Source of the DNA: Pardosa pseudoannulata
Lineage: Eukaryota > Arthropoda > Arachnida > Araneae > Lycosidae
Direction of reading: 5' to 3'
DNA: 64,000 nt
Assembly: GCA_032207245.1 (NCBI GenBank)
Contig: CM063502.1
Span: 114,520,197-114,584,196 of the forward strand
Shown here: positions 39,047 to 52,418 of the stretch, piece after piece
How the letters are laid out: the number at the start of each line of letters is the position of its first letter
Numbering within the stretch: the stretch's first letter is position 1
Made by a program: the position numbers and the translations under genes
The notes under the pieces: generated by a model
Database searches by the model: none
Told to the model about the DNA's origin: nothing
The model's input: the letters and a program-made list of their open reading frames with translations, nothing else

Positions 39047-40790
39047 GAATAGCAGAGTGTTCATATAAGTTTATTTTTTACCTTTAATTAGAGATTTAAG
39101 TTTTATATTGGTACAAGAAAGTTTCTCAAAGCATATTTTACAAATTTAACAGCATAAAATTACAATAAAAAATACTATATAAGCACTTTTAGATGTTTAG
39201 TGTGACATTATAGGACTTATAAAAAAATGGTGTAAAGATTTAAAACAAGTTTCATACAAACAAAATAATCAGAAAAATTAGTTGAATAACTAGATAAATA
39301 AATTTAGTTATATTTAAAGCTAATAAGCAATGAATTTTTAAAAATCTAAGAAATGTTGAATGTTGGGTTCGCATTATTTTTTTTTCCACAATATCGAATA
39401 CCAAAAATTTTCAATAAATTCTTATCTTAGCAGGTATTATAAATGAGGCTTTTAAAAGCTTTAATGAATTATAATTGAAATATTTTATAAAATTAATTAA
39501 TTTTTGATATTTTTCTGAATAAATGTTAAAAGTTTATTTTTACCTGTTAAAGAGATTTAAGTTATATTGTTACAAGAAAGTTTCTATCAATTTTATATTT
39601 ATTAGATAAAATTACAATAAAAATTTTTTTTAGATGTTTATGATTATAGATATAAATATCTAAAGATTTAACATTGTTTTCATACAAACATATAAAAAAA
39701 TTGTTAATACTAAAAATAAATTAGTTAATTTTTAAGAAAATTGTTAATCTCATGTAAGCTATGTTCATGTATTTTTTTCATGTAATTGTAAATTTATACT
39801 TTAATAGCATTAAAAGAACTATAATTAAAAGTAAGTTATAAGAAAGCAAATGTTTTACCTAAAAAATTTTGATACTTTTTTCTTTTGAATGCATTATTTG
39901 AGAGAAATTATTTTTTACTTTTATAAATGTAATCTTATTTGTTCTATTTCTCTTTACCATTCTAAAAAAATAAAAAAAACTATATAAAATGTTTAGTGTC
40001 ATTATAGGAATTTAATTTAAAATTAAAACAATTTCATACAAACAAAATAATCAAAAAATTTATTAATAACTAGATAAATAAATTTAGTTATATTTAACTA
40101 ATAAGCAATGAATTTAAAAACAAAAATGGAATGTTGGTTCGCATTATCCACAATATCGAATACCAAAATTTCAATAAATTCCACAAAAAATGACTTTAAA
40201 AGCCTTTCACACGGTTGGAATGAAAATATTATAACTACAATATATAAGTATATTGATTTATTAAATTATGTTAAATTTAAATTCTGTAAAGGATTTAGCA
40301 AAGTTATTTAATGTTTGTTACATAGTAATTTGATTATCAAGGTATTATATTTTATTATGTAATAAGTAAAGATTTGATTGTGCTAGTTTATATTATTCTA
40401 GATATAAATCATCTTTAAAAGTGATCGAAAACATTGTTTATTGCATTGATTTTGCTTTATATATAAATATGTGGTAATACGTTAACATATGTATTGTTAA
40501 TTTTTAAGAAAATTGTTAATTCAGTTAATTGTAAAGCTATGTAATCTCATGTATTTTTTCTCATGTAATTGTAAATTTATACTTTAATAGCACAATAGTA
40601 ATTTAAAAGTAAGTGAAAGAAGCAAATGTTCCTCCTAAAAAATACTTCATACTTACGAATTGTTGTAAAATGCATTATCTTGAGAGAAATTAAACATTTT
40701 TACTTTTATGAAAATGTATCTTTAATTTGCTATTTCTCTTTACCATCTAAAGAAAATAAAGAATTCAACTATAGAAAATGTTTCCATTTA
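39047..40790. repeat. Multi-copy imperfect duplication with indel-dominated divergence
   Basis: The block CATACAAACAAAATAATCA...TAACTAGATAAATAAATTTA...TTCGCATTAT...CCACAATATCGAATACCAAA occurs at 39,255-39,415 and again at 40,030-40,170. A second block (TTTTTAAGAAAATTGTTAAT...TGTAATTGTAAATTTATAC) occurs at about 39,730-39,830 and 40,500-40,590. A third partial copy is at about 39,530-39,700. Copies differ mainly by short deletions rather than substitutions. The ORF at 40,108 is repeat sequence. Confidence 0.75.
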
Positions 40791-40933
40791 TCTCCAATTT
40801 AATTATTATTGTATACAACTGAGTTCAAATCTGTGGAAAATAATTGAAAAGAAAATTTTCAAGCTAGATTTTTGGATACTTAAAATACAATTTAAAAAAC
40901 AAACTGAATGGAAGTGCTCACATAAATATATAC

Positions 40934-41588
40934 TTAACCCTCTAAGCGGTTAACACGTATAATTCCGCCAAACAGATGATGTCTTCAAAGCGGTTGTCAC
41001 GTACAATTTTCGATCTCCAGAAACGCTCCGAAAAGGAATGTAATGTACATTTCTGTCAGTGCTTTCTTCCATGGAGTTTTGTGGTAGGAGGGTCAGGTTG
41101 ATTGTTTAGGAACTGCCCGCCTCTTTGACTGACATTTATTGAGATATGCACCCCTACCCCCTGAGACACAAAGACGCTGATAGCTTTTCATGACTTTTTA
41201 AATCTCTATTTCGAAATATTTCGTTTACGGTAACAGATGTATCTCTAATTACACCACTTAAATATCTTGGATGACTTTCGTAAAAAATTCTAAATAAGTC
41301 TCTCAAAGAATACTTTTATTTGTACTTTTAGAATCCATTAATTCTTACTGGATGATCTTCGAGACTTGACCAGCTTTATCTGTTCTAAAAATTAACAATC
41401 TATAATATAGGTTTATATATCTATAACCGGAAGTAAAGGGACAATAACGAGGGTGAGTTTCTCGTATTCCATTCTAGTCGACAAAGGGTGAAGGAAAAAA
41501 TCATAGAACGCCTTGGCTAATGGCACAGTAAACTTCTAGCGTACTTTTTGGGACTTTTTTAGTCGATGTGTTCCACTCGGAGGGTTAA
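40934..41588. mobile_element. TTAA-bounded piggyBac-type MITE, second family
   Basis: TTAA at 40,934-40,937 and 41,585-41,588 enclose termini CCCTCTAAGCGG and CCACTCGGAGGG, which pair as imperfect inverted repeats. A subterminal repeat (AAGCGGTTAACACGTATAAT and AAGCGGTTGTCACGTACAAT) lies inside the left end. At 655 bp, without coding content, it is a non-autonomous element unrelated in sequence to the other two piggyBac-like copies. Confidence 0.7.
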
Positions 41589-41699
41589 AAGCATGCAACA
41601 CATATGCATTCAATAATAACTGTAGGTCTTGTTTGGAAAATCAACGTACCATATACTGAAATTCACTTTCTAAGCATTAGAAAATAAGAATGATATACC

Positions 41700-42545
41700 A
41701 AAACTAGCATATAGCCCGTCATATGACGGGATCAGTAAAATTTTTAATTTGCCAGAATTGCAAAGTGCCACGTGGGGCAAGTGAAAAAAATGGTTTGCTT
41801 TTTGGCTGAGAATTATCTGGTACACGCTCAACAATTTGTTTATCTTCATACTCCTTAATCTTCATATTCCTTCATACTCTTGAATTCATTTAGAAAGATA
41901 ATTCAAAGTTTTCTTAGCTAAGTCAAAATTATGGTTAAGTTCTTCCCAATTTTTTTTTGTCACATTAATTAATGGTAGTAAAAGAATGAAACTATCACTT
42001 CCACTACACTCTGCAGGTAGATAGAATTTGTTGTTAATACCTGTAATAAAATCTTCATTGCAACAAAAAATAATCGACAATTAAATTTTAAATTGTCACA
42101 TATGTGTATAGTCTATTATTTAAGTCAAATGCAAAAGAAAAATTATCTAAGTTCAGTTATAAAAATATAGGAAATGATGAGATGATATGGTTAAAGGAAA
42201 GATGTTTTTTTACCTATTTATTATGTGATAAATTGATAAATTTAATGGCCTGATCTTAACCGGGGAAAATAGGGCTTGAAATAATGACATTAAACGCTCG
42301 AAAAGGGGGGGAGGGGGATTTCGATCGTTTTAAAGACGTCAGTATTTTTTGCTGGGATATAAAGCATATTTATACCAATTTATTTTAGAATTGGATCGAC
42401 AGTTTAGGAAAAGATAAACTTTACTCGCTTTGAAATTTACTAACCTTAACTCATCAAGAATCCAATGTGTATGCCTCTATTCATTCCAGGTCATAAATTT
42501 GAGGACAGACGGACAGATAACTTTGGCTATTATTATATAGGGGAT
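41700..42545. repeat. Probable retroelement tail or other interspersed repeat
   Basis: Begins near a perfect 16-bp palindrome CCCGTCATATGACGGG (41,715-41,730) preceded by ACTAGCATATAG. It ends near GGACAGACGGACAGATAACT and TATTATTATATAGG, a pairing of motifs seen at ends of some non-LTR or Penelope-like repeats in other animals. No reverse transcriptase frame is present. The class is a guess. Confidence 0.35.
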
Positions 42546-43340
42546 GTACTGCCATAGGAAATGCTGCCATTGTGCTTTAAAGTATGATAAAGTATTATTT
42601 GGCACAAATAAATTTCTGTGATGATGTTAAAATAAAAGGGTTAAAAATTTGGATGAATATATTTAAAAGTAAAAGGAAATTATTAATACTTTTACTCATA
42701 GTTAGCTATGATTATAAGAGTTAAAATAAAGGTAATTTAATTATAGAGGAAATTCAAATTTGGAGAAAATTGAGTTTTCAAAGCATTGAAATAGCTACTG
42801 TCTTAAACATAGCATTTTAATTTTAGAAACAATCTTCTGTCTATCACCAAACATGTATACAATGGAATTGGTATGATTGAAACTTCTACTTAAGTACACA
42901 CTAAAGCACTTAAATATTTGGAAATTAGTCCGAACAATAAGAAATATTAGTTTCATTTTGTCCGAGGATTGTCAATTTGAGAGCTGCGTGTGGAGATATG
43001 AATTTAAAGTATAGATCACATTTCACTCTTTGTAAGGGTAAGATACCTTAATTGAACAGTATCATTTCAATTTCTGTCTAAAAACTCATGTTTTCGGAAT
43101 TTTTTTAGAAAAAATAAGTAACACTACTAAATTCAGCTCAATGAGACATAACTTTCAAATGCACAAAATCACTTTTGCTAACTCATTAAAACTCATATAA
43201 ACTTTTAAACTCAATGTACGTGTTTACAGAATTGCGACATAAATTATTTTATTCTCAGAAGAGAATTAAGACCGGCTGAGGCTCCGTGTTAAAAATAAAG
43301 GCTTCTTAAAGAAGGAGAGAATTAAAGAAATGAAAATACA
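42546..43340. other. Intergenic, nothing recognised
   Basis: AT-rich sequence without exon or transposon features. Confidence 0.5.
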
Positions 43341-43348
43341 TAATTGGT

Positions 43349-45452
43349 AATAATAACACAGGCCTGCGATGAAAAAAATACAAAGGATGTGACAACTGAA
43401 CTTAACGTATTTTTTAGTACTGATTTTGAAAACAATCATTAAAAATGTCTATCACGTCACATTTTTTTGAAAAATTGAATTTTATGTGGTTTTTTATGAA
43501 TATTTCTCACGTATTTTGCTTTCATACTTTCCTTCATGTTTTGATATTTTACCGTGATGAAACCCTCAAAATTACCCTGCTGTGGTAAACTACAACAGCG
43601 CAGTTAGTATTTTAGGGCTTTTAAAGCTTCAATGTTGATCCAGATCTCCAATTAGATAGATTCCTGGAAGCGCGCGAGCCTAGGAAGAGCCTAGGAACGC
43701 GCAATGTCCCTCTTCATCATCCCTCCCTCCCGTCGCAATCGCTGTTAACCTATAGCAACGCTCAAATCCTTATCAGTGACCTTATGTACGCACCAGTACT
43801 TAGTCTGTAAAAGAGGCAACTCATTTATTAGGCTCCAGAATGAAAGAAAAAAACTTATTGGCCAAAGGAACCACTTTTTATTGGTACAGGAATCGTGAAA
43901 AGGAATTTATTCAGTATTTTGACGAAGACGAGAACCTCAGTTATTGCTCAGATGTTCCTGGATTGATGAGAAAATTTAAGATTCCCTACAATAAAGATGA
44001 ATGGAGGCCTTTTTATAGATTCGTGAAAAAGGAACCTTAAAGCTGTCCTACTTCATCAAGGAAACCAATGGGCGTCTGTGCCAGTTGAATACTCGGTGCA
44101 TTTAAAAGAAAGGTATGAAAACCTAGCTCTCGTTCTCAACAAAATAAAATATAAAAACCAAGGTTGAATCATTTGCAGGGATTTAAAAATCATCACCATG
44201 CTTCTCGATCAACAAAACGGGTATACAAAATTTCCGTGTTATAGAGTGAGACAGCCGTGACAAAACACAATATTGGGTCAGAAAAGATTGGCTCAAAAGC
44301 TGAATCTTGCGCCAGGCACCAAAAATGTAATTCAAGAAAGTTTAGTTGATAAAAAAAATATTACTACCCCCCTGGGCATAAAATTAGGTGTTATGAAGCA
44401 GTTTGTTAAGGCTCTTCCAAAAGATGGTGAGTGCTTAAAATATATGTTAAAAAAGTTTCCTGGATTTTCTGAAGCCAAATTGAAAGAGGGAGTCTTCGTA
44501 GGACCAGACATCCGAAAACTTATTAGGAATAACAAATTTGAGACAACTATGACATTAAAGGAAAGAGAAGCTTGGGTTGCCTTCAAAGATGTTGTGGAAA
44601 AATTTCTGGGCAATCACAAAGATCCTAAATTTAAAAGAATTGTTGGCAACGTGCTAGACAAATTTCAAGTGTTGGGCTGCTCCATGTGTGTAAAATTGCA
44701 TTTCCTCCAATCGCATTTGGACTTTTTTTCCGAAAATTTAGGATCCGTCAGCGAAGAACAGGGAGAAGGTTCCACCAAGACATGAAGGATATGGAGAGAA
44801 AATATCAAGGTAGGTGGAATAAGAATATGTTTGCCGACTATTGTTGGATGTTAGCAAGAAATGAAGATAAGATTGAACATAAAAGAAGAACGTCAAAAAG
44901 AAATTTTAACGGAAAAAAATGTACGTAACTAAATTTAAATGTCTTTGTTTCGTATTGAGTTTCAAATATATTTCAAACTTACATTTATTACATATAAACC
45001 TTAATAAAACGTTAAAACAGGTAGCTGGGGTTTTTCTAGGACTGTTTTTCTTATAAAATTAATGTAAAAAATTTAATAACGAGGGAACTTTTTGTCTCGC
45101 CCTGGTGCAGCTCATGCGTTCTGGTTGCGATGGCTTTCATTCTTTATATACAAAATGTATACATTTTTAATTTTAATTGTTGTTTAAAAATTAATATGCC
45201 TAATCATAAACAGATTAAATAAACTCACATGAATAGATAAAACCCACTGTTGCCAGTCGGTACAAGCTAACAGTTCGAGAGCATTTTTTCCATATAGGAT
45301 ATTACCAGAAGTAATGTACATCAATTTTACAAAAAATCCTGACGTGATGGAAAAAAATGGAGGTCATTTTCGAAATCAGCATACCAAATAACTTAAAAAT
45401 AAGAAAAAACTTCTCTTGTATTTTTCAAAAATTTCAATTTCGCAGGCCTGTG
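43349..45452 (+). mobile_element. TIR-bounded DNA transposon of an uncharacterised family
   Basis: The left end ACACAGGCCTGCGA (43,357-43,370) is matched by TCGCAGGCCTGTGT on the right (45,440-45,453). The inverted similarity continues inward for about 130 bp with gaps, including ATCACGTCA and ACTGATTTTGAAAA versus GCTGATTTCGAAAA. The 8-mer TAATTGGT flanks both sides (43,341-43,348 and 45,453-45,460); on the left, a few AAT bases lie between it and the TIR. The enclosed pseudogene belongs to a repetitive protein family common in arthropods and Hydra. The ends therefore suggest that family is spread as a cut-and-paste element. Confidence 0.65.
43840..44928 (+). pseudogene. Broken ORF of the 'GERFHQD...ADYCWML' transposon-associated family
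   Basis: The parts read in one direction as a single decayed protein. 43,840-43,999 has REKEFIQYFDEDE and VPGLMRKFKIPYNKDEWR. The frame then shifts by one base in GGCCTT and continues with the homologue of an 'LFIDSSKRSLKAVLLHNG' region. It carries in-frame TGA codons near 44,016, 44,164 and 44,257. The stretch 44,273-44,775 is open (GIKLGVMKQFVKALPKDG, EAKLKEGVFVGPDIRKL, HFLQSHLDFFSENLG). A single missing A near 44,770 shifts SEEQGE out of frame with RFHQDMKDMERKYQGRWN, which ends near 44,928. I know the family as abundant, uncharacterised and repetitive, with no assigned enzymatic function. Confidence 0.75.
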
Positions 45453-45460
45453 TAATTGGT

Positions 45461-47426
45461 TGAAATACAAAATTGGCCCCATTTTAAAATAAGTAAAGCA
45501 TATTTTGTATCATCTACATTTTATTTCAACATGTATGTGTACAATTTCACTTGAAATTAAAATATGAAAATATTTAAATAAACTTTTTTCTAGCTATTCG
45601 TTTGAAAGCTTTATCAATCGTCTCTTCCCAATCAATGTTTAAAAGTAAATAGCTCTCTGTATAAAATAGTCATATTATTTAATATTTCCTCTAACATTGT
45701 GTTTCTAACATAAATTTTTACTCTTTTCATACATAAGATTAGTTTCATCGATACGTTTGAAGTTGACGTGGATAAAAAAAAAAAATTCAAAATAATTTCT
45801 ACATTTTGAAAAGTTGATTTCTTTTTATGCTTTTTTGTAAATATTATTAATTGATTACTTGTATCCTTCATCTAAAATATTATTAAAATATTGCACATCA
45901 TCTTTAGAACTATTTGAATGATTGTAATTTAATAAACGCTCTTATTAATGTACTTGTAAACAGCATACTGTAACAGTTTACTATGGGTTATTAATAAAAT
46001 TAAGCAAATACAAATACGCTATGTTTTTTCTGTGGATTGAAAAGTTATACGTAATTATAATTGCACTAGAAAATTCCGTACAGTTGTGGTTTTGGGGGTC
46101 CTCTGCCACACACTTAAGAAAATATATATACTTAAAATGCAGGGCATTTTAAGTATATATATTTTCATCAGTATATATTGCATCAAACTTCATGTTCATT
46201 TTTATAAAAATAATTGGTAATAATTAGCGGAAATTCGCAATTAGTTTAAATTCCTTTACATGCACATGCTCAGTGCAAATGGTTCATTTCTCTGCATATA
46301 GCGATAGCCAGTCTGCATTTGTGTTTACTAGCTTGAAAAGTTTATGCTGATATATTTTACGAAGCACAGTACTATTTTTTCTCTGTGCTTTGTGGAATTT
46401 TACTTTTAAAATGGATACGTGGGTGTAAACGTGTATTAGGAGATGGAAATTGCGTATTTCAAACTGTTTCATTTTGCATATATAGTCAACTTAAACTATA
46501 AACGAAGCTGAAGTCAAGAAATATTGGCAGCTTTATAAATGATTTACTGCTTGTAATAAGTCTTACAGATTACCAAATTCTACCTTAGAAGATTATGCAA
46601 ACTTTCTGTCGATACATGGAAAATATTCAGGAATTGTAGAACGGATTTGCTTATACAGTTTGTTTTCTGAATATATATTTCAAGTACATCAAGTAGATAG
46701 TTTTGATGTCATTGACTGTGGTTCCGGGATATAATTTGCAACCTACTACAAGCAAATCAATTTTTTCTTTATTCATATAGTGGGAAAAATTCACCGTTAT
46801 TTTTACGGATAACAGCTAGTATTATTTTAAAATAATAGTGGTACAGGTAAGGTATTATATGTAAAATCTATGTATTCTGAATTAGTGCTGTGAAACTCCT
46901 TAACAGTAGTAACTGACTCTGAAAAAGCACATAAGTAGTCTTCTACTTTATTTTTGAAATACATAACAGATACTCTTAAGCGCCACTAAATTTGAATTTG
47001 GTTATTATATTTTTCAACCTTATAATGATGTTATTTCAGTTTATAATAAATAGGCTGGATATTAATAAGAACTACAATACATGAAAGGTCATGCGGGAGA
47101 TCCTTATATGAACTACAATCCAGACACAAATCCTTTAACTTACACATGTTTTGAGTAATTGTTCAATAAGCAGAATTATCTTAAGTTTCTGCAGACTTTT
47201 ATGTAACGAAGATTATTAATTTCTGCCTCTCAATTAAAACTTGAAGTGCAGATATATCCTTTTATCACGCTAGTAGCTTCTCTCCGTTTCTTACTTTTCT
47301 TTTTTTGCTCTTACATGAATGCAGGGTCTTCTTTGCAGAACTTCGAAAACAGGCCAAGTAATATCTGACCATTTAACAGAGAATATGCAAAACTCAACTG
47401 AGTTTTCCATGTGAGAGAAATCTGCT
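45461..47426. other. Intergenic, one perfect hairpin
   Basis: No gene recognised apart from the hairpin listed next. Short minus-strand ORFs look random. Confidence 0.5.
46118..46166. repeat. Perfect 23-bp hairpin
   Basis: Arms at 46,118-46,140 and 46,144-46,166 are exact reverse complements with a 3-nt loop (AGG). The arms contain ATATATATACTTAAAATGC. Such exactness suggests a recent inverted duplication or a selected structure. Confidence 0.85.
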
Positions 47427-47785
47427 TCAAAATTTAGTGCTAATTTCATTTTTATTGTTTCCTTCACAGTCTTGAGTCGGGGAAAAACTAAAATTTGACT
47501 GTCTGAAGTCTTCTGGGTATTCCATTACTACTGAGAGAGGTCGTTGTAATGCCCTGCCTTCCGAGAAACTGACAGCATGCCTTGGAATGCGCCTGAGCCC
47601 CCGAAAGCTATTAGATGACGTTCTTGGGACGTGACTGACAGCTCGTCTGCGAAACTCAAAGTGTGGAGAGTCAGGAATGAAATGTAAAATAGCTGGAGAA
47701 TCGGAGCTACAATGCAATGAAAAGCTGGCAAAAGCTTCATGTTTCATTTTTTCATCCTCTCTTGCTTCTGACAAGGAAGAAGTAT
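47427..47785 (-). CDS. Candidate 3'-terminal exon (C-terminal tail) of the MFSD6-like transporter
   Basis: On the minus strand an acceptor (CATATCTTTCAG) at 47,786-47,788 opens a 118-codon frame ending at TGA 47,427-47,429. This open stretch is less AT-rich than its surroundings. Entry is phase 1. The preceding exon of the MFSD6-like gene contains a donor-like GAA/GTAAAT just before its stop, which also leaves phase 1, so the two could be joined. The encoded tail is hydrophilic, rich in Ser, Arg and Glu, with PRTSSNSFRGLRRIPRHAV and no membrane segment, as expected for a cytoplasmic C-terminus. If used, the protein would be 683 rather than 566 residues. It could instead be the last exon of another minus-strand gene. 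Confidence 0.45.
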
Positions 47786-47938
47786 CTGAAAGATATGCCA
47801 GTGAAATACTATATTAGTGAAACACTTTATTAGTGAAACACTTTTATAGGGGAACCATTCATGTGTACCATTCCTTTACATCAGTTAAAAGGTTTTTAAT
47901 AGATTAATTTTTGCTCAAATACTAAAAACAAATACACA

Positions 47939-47941
<3 letters not shown>

Positions 47942-48015
<74 letters not shown>

Positions 48016-48016
48016 T
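47942..48016. repeat. (TA)n(TG)n compound microsatellite
   Basis: About 50 bp of TA followed by about 25 bp of TG, next to the left end of the mariner relic. Confidence 0.95.
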
Positions 48017-48339
48017 TGCATGCATATGTATGTACATACAGAATATGTCCTGAAAGTACGGAAACAAGTTCTGTCGTTAGGTGCACATGCGCTTGAGGAG
48101 AAAATCGACGACCGAGGAAAGATTAAAAACTTTTAGATTCACAAAGCGATAATTGTAGTTGACTTTCAACAGTCGAAGGTAATGGACAGGCTTGAGAGTG
48201 CACCTAATTTTTCGTCACTGCACCGTCACTATCTAATAAAAAAACGTGCAACCCCATAAGTTGATGCCTTGTGTGAAACAAAGAAAGTCACTTATCCAGA
48301 TGTTTATTAAGATAAGAATGGCATACTGCAATGATGCAA

Positions 48340-48710
48340 TGTAAAGATCGTGCATGTTCAAATGGCACAACACTTTTATAGATTGTCGAGAAGACATCAG
48401 GAGGAAAGGTTCACGTGACTTTCACATACAATTGTGGACACTAATGTTGCTAGTGTGTATTCTTTATTGAACACTGATTGGCGTTTAAGAGTTTCTGAGA
48501 GTCCACAGAAAAATTGGCGATTCCGCTACTGCGACGAGGTATCCCAATATCATGGATTCTACATCACGATAAATCTCCGCATATTGTCGAGGTGTCGAGG
48601 GATTTTGACTGGATCCGACAAGCAAGTACGATGGCTTCCCCAATCAACGTACAGTCCCGACATCTCTCTCTCTCTCTCTGTGACTTTTTCCTGTTACTGA
48701 GGTTTGTTTT
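48340..48710 (+). pseudogene. mariner transposase relic
   Basis: Fragments in shifting frames match the mariner layout. An MFKWHNTFIDCREDI stretch resembles the 'VFKWHKRFxxGREDVEDD' region. VDTNVASVYSLLNTDWRLRV follows. Much of the middle is deleted. Then come WILHHDKSPH and LPQSTYSPDIS...CDFF, corresponding to 'LHHDNAPxH' and 'LPxPPYSPDLAPCDFFLF', which contain the second and third catalytic Asp in active mariners (family knowledge). Frameshifts and a TC-repeat expansion in the last motif make it inactive. Confidence 0.7.
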
Positions 48711-48736
48711 GCTTTAAAGATATTTGTTCTGCTTTA

Positions 48737-48890
48737 GTTTTTGCTACACGAGAGTTAATAAGACCGGGATCTATCGTTTAAAACAATACTGAACATCTAC
48801 GTCCATATTACCAGCAAGATTTGAACTCGACTCTGGTACCGAAGATGCACTCTACTGATTCAACCATCGTCCAGAGCTGTTTCTAACAAT
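48737..48890 (-). mobile_element. tRNA-derived SINE inside the mariner relic
   Basis: On the minus strand it reads GGACGATGGTTGAATCAGTA (A-box region), then GAGTTCAAATC (B-box-like), and a body with CGTAGATGTTCAG. It matches the family at 8149-8300 and 63,705-63,872. Confidence 0.65.
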
Positions 48891-49402
48891 GCTACGCCCC
48901 GAGGATGATGTCCAAAAGGCTTCGTTGATGTTGTTGAATTAGATTCCAGAAAAGAAATTACAGGACACCTTTAAATTTGCTTAGAATAGCTGTTCCAAGG
49001 CACAAGGTGCCCACTTTGAAAAAAATAAAGTGTACTGAAAAAGATTTGTCAAAAAAAAAAAAAAAAAAAGGAATATTCTCTAATTATTTTCTTTATTTTC
49101 AAGACAGACCCTGTATATGCATACCTAGGCAACTTTTACAAAGTTTGCCCAAAAAATTCGTGCATAACCAAAATTATAATACAGAACTACAAAATAATTT
49201 GACATCCTGTAAAATATTCTGGTTTGGAGTCTTTTTTTTAATGTTTTCTTAAATATTGAGCTACATGCATTTGTAAAATTAAAAGCAGTGCAATTAATAA
49301 TATGATTTTTATGTGCGACTTATTTCTAATAAAAGTTCGAATAAATAAACTAAACATATTTCAATAAAAAATAAAGTCCTTAAAACTGATATGAAAAACT
49401 AT

Positions 49403-49593
49403 TTATTTACTTCGCCTTCTGTTTTCCGTAGATTCTTTCTTGTGATCTTTGCGCCATTTTCGAAGCCATAGAATATACATCAAAGCATAAAAGGATCCAA
49501 AAGAACAGCTGATGTAAGCAAAAATTCTAAAAGTTTGTCGAAATCCATAATTGTTTACAATAAATCCACCAAGAAGAGATCCAAAAGCTCGAC
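49403..49593 (-). CDS. MFSD6-like transporter, exon 3 (last membrane segments)
   Basis: The acceptor is TGTTTTGAAG; entry is phase 1 and completes the Gly of HIISG. It encodes GRAFGSLLGGFIVNNYGFRQ, then TFRIFAYISC and a final hydrophobic segment (FGSFYALMYILWL), and a basic tail KWRKDHKKESTENRRRSK before TAA at 49,403-49,405. The G-x-GSLxGG motif and the following short loop are typical of the last helices of MFSD6-type facilitators. A GTAAAT donor sequence overlaps the last codons (GT at 49,409-49,410). The mRNA may therefore either read through to this stop or splice to 47,427-47,785. The acceptor lacks a strong pyrimidine tract. Confidence 0.85.

Positions 49594-52418
<2,825 letters not shown>

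Larger units (their letters stand above)
48039..49113 (+). mobile_element. Decayed mariner element containing a SINE
   Basis: The left end CAGAATATGTCCTGAAAGTA and the right end (reverse complement CAGGGTCTGTCTTGAAAATA) pair over about 26 bp with several mismatches. Both are preceded by TA, the Tc1/mariner target. A transposase relic lies at about 48,340-48,710 and a tRNA-derived SINE at 48,737-48,890. If the candidate fourth exon is real, the element lies in the last intron of the MFSD6-like gene, in antisense orientation. Confidence 0.65.

Noticed and set aside
40108..40311. 67-codon plus-strand ORF
   Set aside because: It lies in the indel-rich duplicated block; the parallel copy near 39,330 is not open in the same frame.
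47427..47785. Direct joining of MFSD6-like exon 2 to this exon, skipping exon 3
   Set aside because: The phase would fit, but it would delete the last membrane segments including the GSLLGG motif; joining from exon 3 is more plausible.
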